Shown here one piece after another: positions 1 to 10,200 of a stretch of 64,000 nucleotides of DNA. The notes under the pieces are model-generated. The model was not told the origin of the DNA and did not search any database. It saw only the letters and a program-made list of their open reading frames with translations. The stretch covers positions 1 to 64,000 of the forward strand of contig VWZW01004028.1 in assembly GCA_013397115.1 (NCBI GenBank). The letters are read 5' to 3'. The position numbers and the translations under genes were made by a program. Numbering within the stretch: position 1 is the stretch's first letter; each line of letters opens with the position of its first letter. The DNA is from Edolisoma coerulescens. Lineage: Eukaryota; Chordata; Aves; Passeriformes; Campephagidae.

Positions 1-238
1 GGTGACAGCACTGGCGGTGCTGGGGATTTCTGTAGGCCTGGGCATGTTGGCCGTGTTGGGGGTTCTGTGCTGTCCATGGGTGCACTGCGCTCCCAGGGGT
101 TCCCATGGGAATGGAAGTGCCATGGCCCCATTGCTTCTGGGGATGCCTATCATTTTGCTGTGGTTGAGGTCCCAGTGGTGTCCATATGGGAGTGGACACT
201 ATCCCCACCCACCTCTCGTGCCCATCCCCTGCTCGCAG

Positions 239-398
239 ACCCTGGGGCGGACGCCTCGCTGTGTGGCATGGCAGCCACGGGCGCCTCGGGCACTAACGCG
301 GTGCGCTACGGCACCATGCGCCCCAACGTGCTCAACCTGCGCGTGGTGCTGCCAGACGGGCGCCTGCTCCACACTGCCGGCCCCGGGCGCCAGCCCAG
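239..398 (+). CDS. LDHD: LDHD coding exon (FAD-binding segment)
   Basis: The acceptor is gctcgcag before 239 and the donor gtgggc begins at 399. The exon enters with two bases of a split Asp codon and leaves in phase 2. It encodes [13 protein letters not shown] through [13 protein letters not shown]. Confidence 0.92.
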
Positions 399-2288
399 GT
401 GGGCGCCGGGAGGCCGGGGGGCTGTGCTGGGCTGGCCGTGTGCCACGTGGGTGCCTGCTCACCAGCTCTGTGCAGGAAGCGGGCGGCTGGCTACGACCTG
501 ACCTCGCTCTTCGTGGGCTCCGAGGGCACTCTGGGTTTCCTGACTCAGGCCACGCTGCGCCTGCACCCGTTGCCCGAGGCCACTGCTGCCACCGTCGCCT
601 CCTTCCCCAGCGTGGGGGCGGCCGTGGCTTGCACTGTCCAGGTGCTGCAGGCCGCCGTGCCTGTGGCCCGCATCGGTGGGTGCCCGGGGCCAGGGGTGGG
701 GCTGGGGGTCCAGGTGCCAGTGGTGGAGCTTAGCGCTGCCTCCTCCCACCCAGAGTTCCTGGATGAGGTGATGGCAGATGCCTGCGGCCGCTTCAGTGGG
801 ATGGGGCTGCCAGCAGCAGCCACGCTCCTCCTGGAGCTCCATGGGTCCCGGCACAGCCTGGCTGAGCAGCAGCAGCAGACGGGTATGGCTGGGAATCGGG
901 ATGAGGATAGGGTGTCTGGGGCTGGGGGCCATGATGGACACCCAGGGATGAGGGATGGGTGCCTAGGGATAGGGGACAGGGGGGACCAGGGTGTTCTGAC
1001 TGAAGCATGGTGCTGGGGGGCCATGATGTGGCACTGGGGTGAGTGATGAATGTCCAGGACATGGGACAGCGGGACCAGGCATGTCCTGGGGTGAGAGATG
1101 GGTGCCCAGGGCTGGGTGGGAATTGGAGACCTTGTGGTCATCAGGATGAGGGACAGATGCCCAGAGCCTAAAACTGGGGGACTGGAGTCATGGATGGCTG
1201 CTTATGGATAGGGGATGGGAGATAGGGGTGTCCTGAGGAGAGGGATACGTGCCCAGGAGCAGGGAGAGGGGGACCAGTGATGGGTGCTTGGGATGGGGCC
1301 TGGGAAGACACTAGGATGAGGGGTGGGTGTGTGCGCTGGGGGTCTGCTGAGGGGCTCATGGACATGGGAGGGGGGGACCAAGGGTGTCACAGGGTGGTGG
1401 ACAGGGACCCAGGGACAAGGGGCAGAGGGACCAGGAATATCCCGGGATGTAGGATGGGTGCCCAGGATGAGCACTGGAGGTCCTGGGTGAGGGCAGGGAG
1501 CCCGGGGGTGCTGTGGGTCCTGTCCCAGAGCTCCTGGTCACCATCAGAGGAGATCGTGCGACAGAACGGTGGCTCCGGCCTGGCCTGGGCAGAGGGGCTG
1601 GAGGAGCGTGAGCGGCTCTGGTCCATGCGCCACAATGCCTGGTACGCTGCCCTGGCCCTGCGGCCCGGCTGCCAGGTGAGGCACAAGGATGGGGCTGATG
1701 GCGGCAGCGCCCATGGTGCTGTGAGTGCCACAGCTCTGCCCTTCCCGGCCCAGGGCTACTCCACGGACGTCTGTGTGCCCATCTCCCGCCTGCCCGACGT
1801 GGTGGTGGAGACCAAGCAGGACCTGCAGGCCTCCAGCATCACCGGTCAGCAGGGCCACAGCCCCCTGGGACGGAGGGGGTCGGGGGGGGTCACCATCCTC
1901 CACACCACACCCCATCTGACCTGTGGCCTTGCAGGACCCATGGTGGGACATGTGGGTGATGGCAACTTCCACTGCCTCCTCATCTTCAACTCCCAGGACC
2001 CGGAGGAGGCCCAGCGCGTCCACGCCTTCACCCAGCGCCTGGGCAGGTGGGGCCAGAGTACTCTGGGGGGCTGGGGCTGGAAGGACAGACGTCCCCATCC
2101 CCTGCCCCTCCCTGTCCCGCAGGCGGGCGCTGGCGGCGGGGGGCACCTGCACTGGGGAGCACGGCGTGGGGCTGGGCAAGCGGGCACTGCTGCAGGAGGA
2201 GCTGGGCCAGGAGGGCCTGGACACCCTGCGCTCCATCAAGGCTGCACTCGACCCCCACAACCTCATGAACCCCGGCAAGGTGCTCTGA
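239..2288 (+). CDS. LDHD: D-lactate dehydrogenase, mitochondrial (3' portion, 7 coding exons)
   Basis: FAD-dependent mitochondrial enzyme that oxidises D-lactate and related D-2-hydroxyacids to 2-oxoacids. Joined exons 239-398, 476-675, 754-882, 1548-1675, 1754-1844, 1935-2046 and 2123-2288 give 327 codons plus TGA; every junction is GT/AG and all phases agree. The first exon opens with the FAD-binding segment [20 protein letters not shown] followed by VRYGTM. Later exons carry FVGSEGTLG, the metal/substrate motif GHVGDGNFH, the C-terminal [10 protein letters not shown] and the ending LMNPGKVL. The N-terminal ~155 residues, including the mitochondrial presequence, lie upstream of the window. 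The sequence joins directly from GRQPR to KRAAGY, so it corresponds to the shorter human isoform lacking the extra ~23-residue segment (from memory). A small Q-run (EQQQQT) replaces the more varied human sequence. Family assignment is secure. Confidence 0.95.
476..675 (+). CDS. LDHD: LDHD coding exon
   Basis: The acceptor is ctctgtgcag and the donor gtgggt begins at 676. It completes an Arg codon, then encodes [20 protein letters not shown] through QAAVPVARI, the end of the FAD-binding (PCMH-type) domain. It leaves in phase 1. Confidence 0.93.
754..882 (+). CDS. LDHD: LDHD coding exon
   Basis: The acceptor is cccacccag and the donor gtatgg begins at 883. It encodes [14 protein letters not shown] through SLAEQQQQT, the start of the C-terminal FAD-oxidase domain, with four consecutive Gln codons near the end. 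Confidence 0.93.
884..1547 (+). repeat. Degenerate G-rich minisatellite filling an LDHD intron
   Basis: This 665-bp intron (883-1547) is far longer than its 76-90 bp neighbours. Diverged copies of a roughly 50-56 bp unit start with a GGGATGAGGGATGGGTGCC-like block near 897, 946, 1036, 1088 and 1144, and recur to about 1475. Purine bias on the + strand is strong throughout. It explains the extra intron length and most spurious long open frames here. Confidence 0.75.
1548..1675 (+). CDS. LDHD: LDHD coding exon
   Basis: The acceptor is caccatcag and the donor gtgagg begins at 1676. It completes a Glu codon, then encodes [16 protein letters not shown] through [17 protein letters not shown], and leaves in phase 0. 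Confidence 0.94.
1754..1844 (+). CDS. LDHD: LDHD coding exon
   Basis: The acceptor is ccggcccag and the donor is gtcagc, with an unusual C at +3. It encodes [19 protein letters not shown] through QASSIT plus the first base of a Gly codon. Confidence 0.94.
1935..2046 (+). CDS. LDHD: LDHD coding exon (GHVGDGNFH motif)
   Basis: The acceptor is ggccttgcag and the donor gtgggg begins at 2047. It encodes [16 protein letters not shown] through AFTQRLG, including the conserved HVGDGNFH segment of the active site. Confidence 0.95.
2123..2288 (+). CDS. LDHD: LDHD terminal coding exon
   Basis: The acceptor is gtcccgcag. It encodes [19 protein letters not shown] through [12 protein letters not shown] and ends at TGA 2286-2288. 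The [10 protein letters not shown] motif is typical of this flavoprotein family. Confidence 0.95.
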
Positions 2289-2436
2289 GGGGGAGCATCG
2301 GCACTGAGCTGGAGGTGGGGGGCCTCAGCCCCTGCTGTCGGGGCCAGGGTGGCCATGCTGCCCTGCAGTGCCACTGTATGTGTCCCCACAAATCCCCCCA
2401 TCCCCACTTCTGGGGGTCAGGGATCCTCAAACCACC

Positions 2437-2442
2437 AATAAA
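2437..2442 (+). terminator. LDHD: LDHD poly(A) signal
   Basis: An AATAAA hexamer lies 149 nt after the LDHD stop codon, with a GT-rich stretch (tgtccatgtgctgtgaagttgt) starting about 16 nt downstream. A 3' end near 2460 is inferred. A second + strand AATAAA at 2710-2715 could serve a longer form. Confidence 0.75.
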
Positions 2443-2729
2443 CCCTTTGGACTTGCAGTGTCCATGTGCTGTGAAGTTGTTTGGGGGGACTGGACCCCCA
2501 GACCCTTCCCAGGAGGCCCCTGTCCCAGACAGCACACACAGGGCAGGGTATTGTCAGGGTCCCACTTCAGCCACTTCCCCTGAGCTGCAGTGCTGCCGGT
2601 GCCAGGCCGGAGCCCTCTGGGACCTGCCGAGCACCACTGTGGCCATCCCCACATGGCAGGCACAGAGAAGGGGAACAGGCATCATCTGCTTCACCAAGAA
2701 AGCCAGTGAAATAAAATAACAGTGAATAT

Positions 2730-2735
2730 TTTATT
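2730..2735 (-). terminator. ZNRF1: ZNRF1 distal poly(A) signal
   Basis: TTTATT on the + strand reads AATAAA in the ZNRF1 direction. It places the end of the transcript near 2710, about 250 bp from the LDHD poly(A) site, so the genes converge without obvious overlap. Confidence 0.6.
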
Positions 2736-3280
2736 GAACATTGTTTTAATACCATATCAAAACACCTTGACTAATGAAGGAAGCTCCCCCCAAGCTCTGA
2801 ACTCTTTTTTTCCCCCGGTTTTTTTTTAATATATAAATACAGAAAGGTTTCCCGCAGGGGCACGGCCACCGGCAGGGGAGGTCTCACCAACGAAAACGCG
2901 CCCGCCGCGCCAGGAGGGGACGGGGATGGGCGAGGGGGGTCACTGCCATGAAATGACACCATCTTGGCACCTCCAGCAAAGCCACCCCTGTGGCCAGGGG
3001 TGGCCAGGGGCATCCGGGGGGCCACTGGGGCCTTCCCCACACCCTCCTCAAAAGGGTCCAACTCAAAGCCGATGGAAAAGAAAGAGGGGGGGCGGTTTTG
3101 GCAAGAGGAGCCCGGCGAGGGGGCACAGGAGGGGCGGCGGGGATGCTGCAGCTCTCCAGTCTCTGAGTGGTTATAGCTGAGTTAAAGAGTGACCAGTCTG
3201 TAAACATCACCGGGGCAGGGAAGCTCAAATTGAAGAACACGCCAGTCAACACGAAGCTTCAGTTGTGGTTTGTTGTTTGG

Positions 3281-3347
3281 TTTTTTTTTTTGTCCATTTT
3301 CTCTTTTTTTCTTCTTTTTTTTCCTTTTTTTTTCCTTTTTTTTTTCT
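3281..3347. repeat. Pyrimidine/T-rich low-complexity tract
   Basis: About 67 bp of T runs broken by C, G and short CT steps on the + strand, inside the inferred ZNRF1 3' UTR, where it reads as a purine/A-rich tract. Confidence 0.85.
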
Positions 3348-3798
3348 CATTGTAAACACTTGAAAGACGGACCCCTGCGACTCAGCAGGGGGGAGCAGTG
3401 GCCCCGCTCCCGGCGTGGGGCAGAGTCCCCATCTCAACGCTGCCGGGGCCGGGGTGGAGATCTCCAAAAGGGAGATGGGAGAGAGGAGAAATTTCCCGTT
3501 TAGTCAGTGCAAAAAAACCGAGCAGAGCCCCCGGGCGAGTCCGGGTGGGAGGTGGGGGGGTTGCCGGTGAGAAATGCCGCGTGCTCCGTTTGGCCGGCTG
3601 TCCCCCGGCAGCTTTCCCCTTTCGGTTCGGGGAGAAAAGCCAAACATCATGGCAGGGTTTCGGCCGAGGGCGTTCCCGGGGCCTCCCTGGCGGGCAGAGC
3701 TCTCCTGGTGACCAGCGGCTGTGGAGGGGAGAGCAGGTCGCTCCGCTTTTCTCACACTGTCTTCTCCTGGATGTTTCTTTTTGTTTTAAAACTTTTAA

Positions 3799-3885
3799 AT
3801 TAAAAAAAAAACAAAACAAAACAAAACAAAAAGCAGAAAAACAACAGAACAAATAAAAATAACAAAATAAAATAAAAACTGCGCC
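3799..3885. repeat. A-rich low-complexity tract (U-rich in ZNRF1 mRNA)
   Basis: Repeats of AAAAC and AAAAT motifs on the + strand. In the ZNRF1 transcript it reads as UUUUG/UUUUA repeats, the kind of element bound by ELAV-type proteins in general. Binding here is only inferred. Confidence 0.8.
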
Positions 3886-3915
3886 GTTGTCCCAAGTGGA
3901 TTCAAGTTTCTGGGT

Positions 3916-3921
3916 TTTATT
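3916..3921 (-). terminator. ZNRF1: ZNRF1 possible proximal poly(A) signal
   Basis: TTTATT on the + strand gives a minus-strand AATAAA about 275 nt after the stop codon. If used it would remove the U-rich block at 3799-3885 from the mRNA. Usage cannot be judged from sequence. Confidence 0.4.
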
Positions 3922-4195
3922 TTTTGTCTTCTTGAGGAATTTAAAGTCAGCCCAAAACTCCAGGCGGGGTGGGGGGGACGGGGAGAGGAGGTACAGCAGG
4001 TATAGCAAGGTGCCCTGCAAAGGCAGAGAGAGACCGTCCCGGGTGAGGAGCAGGAGCCCTGGCTGTCACACCCCACCCTATCCCACCCCATCCTCCACTT
4101 CCAGCCCTGGATTTAAACCCGGCATGGGAATATCCCTTCAGAGCAGCCCACCACAGGCTCACCTTAGAGAGAAGTCAGCAAGCACGCCCGGTGGG

Positions 4196-4253
4196 TCAAT
4201 CAGAAGGATGCTCTGGGCAAGATCTGTTCACTTCAAACCATGAGTCTATACAG
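4196..4253 (-). CDS. ZNRF1: ZNRF1 coding exon 4 (end of RING, stop)
   Basis: The minus-strand acceptor is ttgcag. The exon completes a Ser codon and encodes CIDSWFEVNRSCPEHPSD, then TGA (complement of 4196-4198). The last motif is CPEHP, the RING ending typical of this protein. Confidence 0.94.
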
Positions 4254-7200
4254 CTGCAAGAGGAGAGCATGTTATCACCACGCTGCTGAGCCTCAGGTGT
4301 CCCCACATGTCCCCTTGCCACCTGCCTGGCTGTCCCCTCATGGTACCTTTTGTGATAAATGCAGAGGCAGGGCAGCCTGGCTATCGTGTCCCCCTGCAGC
4401 AGCTCCTCCAGGCAGATCACGCACTCGCCGGCGTCCTTGGTCAGCACGTCATCTGGGAGGGGAGGACAGGGCAGCAGTGAGACAGGGACCACCGCAGCAT
4501 TCCCCTCCCTGGGCTGGAGGGGAGCCCAGCGTCACTGCTGCGGAGGCAGCCGGGATGGGGTGGAATGGCAACAGCGCTGGAAAACACTGGCAGGAGGCTT
4601 ATGTGGAGGCACAGTGGGGACACGGGTCTGGGGCATCTGGAGTCAACACAGGCCCTACCCCTGGCTTCCAAAACATCACCAACAAGTAGGGGGTAAGCAT
4701 CACTCCCACAGCAGTGGTCAGGAGAGAGGTGGGAGATGCCAGAGCTTACAACCCAGTGCTCAGCCTTGTGAGCTGCCCTGCCAGCAAGGAGGGGAGGAAG
4801 GCAACGACCCTTTGGGGGGGGCAGCCTAGGAGGACACGTGCCAACAGGGCTCCCTCTGCCACAGAGGGGAGGGGAGGGGGCCCCCGGAGTAGGGGACTGA
4901 GTTACAAAGGAGCCTGAAAGCAAAAGCAGCAGGGTTGAGCCATGACAGGGAGCAGAGTGGAGCAGGGACCGGGAGCTGCACCATCCCGCCGGAGCACAGC
5001 CCTCTTGGGAAGCCCAGCCAAGCTGCCTGCCTGCAGCAAATGTCTCTCCAGCCTGCCCGGAGCCATCCCAGGGTGGCAGGACGCCGTGTCCTCCACACAG
5101 CCTGGCCCTTACCGTTGTAGGAGAGGCGAGGTTTGCTCAGACACATGATAAAGTGCATTTCCATCTCATCAGAAGCCACAGATTTGGAGCAAATGGGGCA
5201 CTTGAAACCTGGAAGGAGAGCAGAGAGACGAGCCCTTAGCGAGGGCAGCAGGAGGAGTCCACCCAGGATCCTGGGGAATCCCTGGGGCCATGGTGGGGCA
5301 CGGCAGCGGGCAGCCCCTCACCTGCTGCCTGCATGGTGACCCTCACCCCACACTGCATCCACTGGACACCCACTCATCCTGTGCCGGCCACCAGCAGCGC
5401 CAGCGATGGGGACAGCCACCGAACAGGGGACAGCCGACGAGCTGGTGCGCTGGTCGTCCCCGTGCCCGCCGCGCAGAGGGCACGGAGAGCGTGCCAAGGC
5501 AGCGCACACGTGGCCATCAGCTGCTGCCAGGCCTTAAAGGGCGAGCAGCAGCCGGGGGCACACAGCACCCAGCCACTGGCAAGTGCAGGGACACGTCCCT
5601 GTGCCTGGACAGTGCTGTCCCTGCTGCCAGAGCTCAGCACCACATGGCTCAGCCAGAAAAGCTGCAAGGAAGGAGTTTTTTGTATAGCTGCAGCAGAGGA
5701 CTGGCAGATCAGAGCCTCAAACACAATTAACTGCTTTTTCCAGCTTTCTGCAGGAGTGAAGTGGATGCTCACCCCTCCGATGCCAGCCTGCCTTCCCAGG
5801 AGCAGGGGGACCCTGCAGGCTGATGAGCCAGCTTGACCTTGGCCCTGCCTGGTGACTTGGGTTCTTGGATGAAGCTGGATGGGATGCCCAGATCTGCTCT
5901 GTGACCTTGCTGGGGGTGGTGCCAGGGTGTCACACCAGTGTCGTCACCTGCTCAAGCCATGCAGACCACCATGGCATCATCCCCAGCCCTACCGAGTGAG
6001 GCTGCCCCAAACCCAGTCTGTGAGCCCCAAACTCACAAGGAGCAGAACCCCAAGCAGCCCATCTGGTCACCCATCTGGGACTCCCTGCCCTTCCACTGCA
6101 GCCAGCTCAAGGCCATGTGGTTTGCCACTGCCCAGCAGAGCAGCGCAGCTTGAGCCGAACACGCGCGTGCCACCACCACGGGTCTGCACCAGAATATCCA
6201 GCAATTCCCTGCCTGCAGAGAGGGAGAGGGTAATTTAAGGATCTGCCTTCTAAAAGCAGATCAGGTTTGACTGCAGTGCCGCTTAAGAGCTTTCTTCATA
6301 TATATGCAAAGGCTGCTGAGGAAAGAAAAGAAAAGGAATGTACACAAATTATCTAAGGATGAATCAGGTTCTTGTTTGCCACCACGTGGATGTGGACAGG
6401 ACAATTTTTTTGCTTCTTGTAAGGGAGAAAGTACAGGGTGGCTTTAAGGAGAGGCAGCTCAGACCTCTGCTGTGCAAACAGCCCCGGTAACTGCTCAACA
6501 CCCGAGTGCTCGTTAGCAGCAGTGATAAATACAGTTTACTTCCCAGGTCCTTGGATCCTGCCCCTCCAGACTGTGGTTATTTCCCAGGAGGACACAGCAA
6601 GGATGAGCACCACGGCTGGTATGGGATTTGCTCTAAAAGGACCTGCTAAAAGAAGGAGCCCTCAAGTCCTGTGGTCCCTCCAGCGGGGTGTCCTGCTGGC
6701 CTGCGGCATTGCCACGCTGGGAACACATCCCTGCCCCAGCTTGGCCAAGCCATGGGGTCTCTGCTCTGAGTCCGGCCCCAATTGCACCAAGCCCCAGGCG
6801 ATAGGGCAGCGCTGCAGCCAGGGCCTCGTGGGCATCAGCACCGATCTGCCTTCTCCTCTCCAGCCTAATTTTACTCCTGACCGATTTATACCTTGTGGCA
6901 GCCGTGCCCATTAGCTGAAGTCGCTGGTTTTTTCCTCCTCCCAAGTGTTTACCCGCGCGGTGTATTTATAGCGTGGACAGCTCGGATAGCCTCCCAGCCT
7001 GCCTGCTGCAGGGCCCAACTGGCCTCCCCTTGCGAGACACCCTGCCGGTGCCCCGCTCCCCTGGCAGCCCGCCTGCCCCGTCCCTGCCTGAACTGATCCC
7101 GCCTGGAGCGGATGGTCTGCCAGCGCCACGGGCACCGCTCCCTCCCGGGGCAGCTCTGGGGACTGCTTTCCAGCAGCAAGTCCCTGCGACGGCTGTGAAG

Positions 7201-10200
7201 GGCTCCCTTTGGGAAAGGCATTTTGTCTGCAAACTCTGTGTCAGGGCAAGGCATTTGCAAAGGTTCAGTACTGTTCCCTGTGCAGTGTGTGGGCAGACCT
7301 CGTTTCCTCTGGTCCCCCCTTTTCTGTGCCAATGTGTTATTTTAAACAGCTGTCCCAGATCTGCCAGCTCCGGCAGCACCCGAAGGGATCCTATGAGACG
7401 TGCAACCGATGTAAAGGGAAAAGGCCCCGGATGGAACTGCCTGCTCTGTGGCTGCCAGGGCACAGCCGCCAGCAAAGCAGCAGGGCCAGGCAAAGAGCAG
7501 GGCCCTTTGCAGGCTCCGGCGAGCGGCTGTTGCTGTATCTCCAGGCCTCTTTGCTAGCTGGGATAGCTTTAGCACGGTTATAAATAGCCAGTATGAACAC
7601 TCCTCATGCTCCTCACTGCTCCCTGGGCAGCTGGCTGGGGCACCGGGACTCCTGACACCGCCACAGCCCCGTGGCAAGGACATGGGGACATTGGGCAGAC
7701 GGAGGGGCCCAGGCTCAAGCCCCAGCACGTATGTGGCATCCTCCAGCCAGACGGGTCTGGGGGCTGAGCCAAGTGCAGAAGCATACACACACTCTTCTGG
7801 CTCTGCATTTCACAAGATGGAGGGGGAAAAAAAAAGGGAAGATGAATATGCAATTGCGTAAATTCCCAAGTTTGAGCAGGAGCAAGGAGCTGGTGCAGAA
7901 AGGCCCCCAGGGCAGGGGGCTGCCCTGCACCCCAGCTGTCGGCACAAATACTTGACATTGCAAAAGCAACTGATTGTGTTTCCCTCCAGGGCAGGCACAG
8001 GAGCCCACCACCAGTGGGAAAGGGGAGGCAGAGGTGAACTCCCTCACCCCTTCTCCAGGTGACCTTTGGGTGAAGGTGGCAGGCAGAGAACCAGCGAGGC
8101 CAGGGAACAGCCAGCACCCAACAGCGGCAGGCGCCAAGGCCAGTGCCTTGGAACATCCCTCCACAGTTCAGGCAGGAGCCTGTCCCGTAGATGAAAGAGC
8201 TGCTCTCCACATGGCCAGCCCCCTCCAGGCCATGGTATTTTCCACATTCCCCGAAATCCCCGTTAATTTATCCTGCCTAAGCTGCCAGCCAGAGCAATGC
8301 AGGAGATTACATTTTGACAGCTGCTCATGGAAAATTCAGCTCCCTCCCTCCTCCTCAAGCCCTTTCCGTCCTCCTCCCACATGCCTAAAAAAAAAAAAAA
8401 GAGAGGAAGGGCCCAGCTATTCCTCCATGCCTGGGTCTCCCACACACACGGGGAGGCCCAGGGGTTGCTCCAGGGAAAGGCCATGGACACGTCCTCCCTC
8501 CCGAGGCATCTGGGGCAGCTGGTGATGCCCCTGCCCATGGCACATTAAACCTGAAGCTGGCACTGTCACCTCATGCAGAGATGTGTGGGCAGGTACCAGC
8601 TCCCGACAAGGGTAAGTGAAGAAGAGGAGGGTGCTGCAGGAAGGGGGCTGGCCTGGAAAGAGAGGTTCAGGTCAAGACCTGGACTCTTTGCATCTCGCAG
8701 GAGTCTTTGAGAAAGCCAAGGGCTTTCCAGGGCTGCAAGACCCAGGCTGGCAGGTGATCTAATCTCTCCAATGACTTGGTCTAGAAACCAGGAACAAGTG
8801 GCGCTGGTGCTCTCCAGGGGCTACTGCCCTCTGAGTATTTTTAGGAAGGTTACATGGTTAATTTTAGAGAGTTGGGCAAAGTAGAGCTGGGAACCTCTGA
8901 AAATCTCCACACGGTCCTATGCATGCTGAAAAAGCCCGGTGGTTAACCCTCACAGTGCCAACAGCACTGCCACAGAACTGCAGGGAATTTAGTGGTGGCA
9001 GGAGGGTTGAGACACCTTTCCAACCCATTTCTAAGTATCCCAAACAGAGCTGATTCTGGAGCTGGGATAGGAAATTCCCATCACTTGTGCCTACTGAGCA
9101 CTACAACAGGGTCAACTGCATGATGTCCTGCAAGTGGAAGTGGCTGCTCCCCTCGGGGGTGGGTGAGACCATGTCCACAGGAGTGGCAAGCCTGTTCTGG
9201 ATCCCAGAGAAAGGCATGTGCCATGTCCACCTTCACCTGCCAAACCCTCCTCCAGCTGGGTGTGCCTCCAGGTAGATTGCTTACAGGCCACAGTGCCATC
9301 AGGAGTAGCCCCAGCAGCAGGACACCCTGGCTCTGTTGCTGGCAGGTGGCTGGGACATGTTGAGCAGCAGCTCTTCTGCCGCACAGCACCTCCAGCAATG
9401 GGAGGAAGACACTGGTGGGGATGATATGCCCTGAAGGAAGGAGGAAGTAACAGCCCAGGCACAATGCCACCAACCCACCACATACAGAATTCACCAACAG
9501 GATCCCTGGTTGCCCAGTCTCCCACCACTGCTATGGGATAAACCAGGAGCCCTGTGAGTGGGAACAGCAACACAAACTCCCCAAAACATGCCTGCCCCAG
9601 GAGGGGTCCCTTCCCTGGTGCCCAGCCACCCCACAGGACACCTGGAGAAACAGGGAGCTTTGGGTAAGCCCCAGGCTGCCTGATGATCATGGAAGATTTG
9701 GAAACCTCGGCTGCACAGCCTATCTCCACCTCTCTAGAGAGCATCCTGGGCTCCCAGCCAAGGGAGCTGGCTTATACCAGGTGAGGATGCGTCCAAGCAT
9801 GAGATAAAACCAAGGAATATTTGGTCCAAGCATGCACTCCTGGTGCCTCCTCCTCGCTGAGTAAACCATGAGCATCCCACCTTCCCCCATGGCTTCCCTA
9901 ACACTGCCAACTGAACCAGCACCAGGTGGAAGCTGGAACACATGGATCATCTTGAAAAAACCTAGGCTAGTGAATGAAGAGGAGGGAAAGACTGAAAGAC
10001 CAGTTGGTCAATCTGACGCATGTGGGGTTGGGTGACACAAAGGGGCTCCAAGTCCTCCCCTTCCATTACCCCTCAAAGGCTCCAGCAGAGCCCCAGGAGG
10101 GAAGAAAGGATCAGGGAGGAGTTGTCCTCTGTGCCAGGCAAGTGAAGGAAATCTGAAGAGCCAAGATACTCAGACCCAACATCTCCTGGAAAATAAATTC

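Larger units (their letters stand above)
2715..4195 (-). other. ZNRF1: Inferred ZNRF1 3' UTR
   Basis: This is the region downstream of the ZNRF1 stop codon up to the distal minus-strand AATAAA at 2730-2735. No coding sequence was recognised. In the mRNA sense it contains a U-rich block (complement of the A-rich 3799-3885) and a purine/A-rich block (complement of the pyrimidine tract 3281-3347). The 3' limit is inferred from the hexamer only. Confidence 0.6.

Noticed and set aside
2..733. A 243-codon open frame at the window start
   Set aside because: It crosses LDHD exon boundaries in the wrong frame and reflects high GC content.
1277..2719. A 480-codon + strand open frame over the LDHD 3' end
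   Set aside because: It contains true LDHD exons but reads through minisatellite and introns and leaves the LDHD frame after the last splice site. Spliced exons explain the conserved parts.
6438..6914. A 158-codon + strand frame in ZNRF1 intron 1
   Set aside because: Composition is random-like, with no family similarity and no flanking gene signals.
7209..7583. A 124-codon frame with a Cys-containing stretch (ETCNRCKGKRP)
   Set aside because: No recognisable domain, no convincing splice or promoter context, and opposite in strand to ZNRF1; GC-rich chance frame is more likely.
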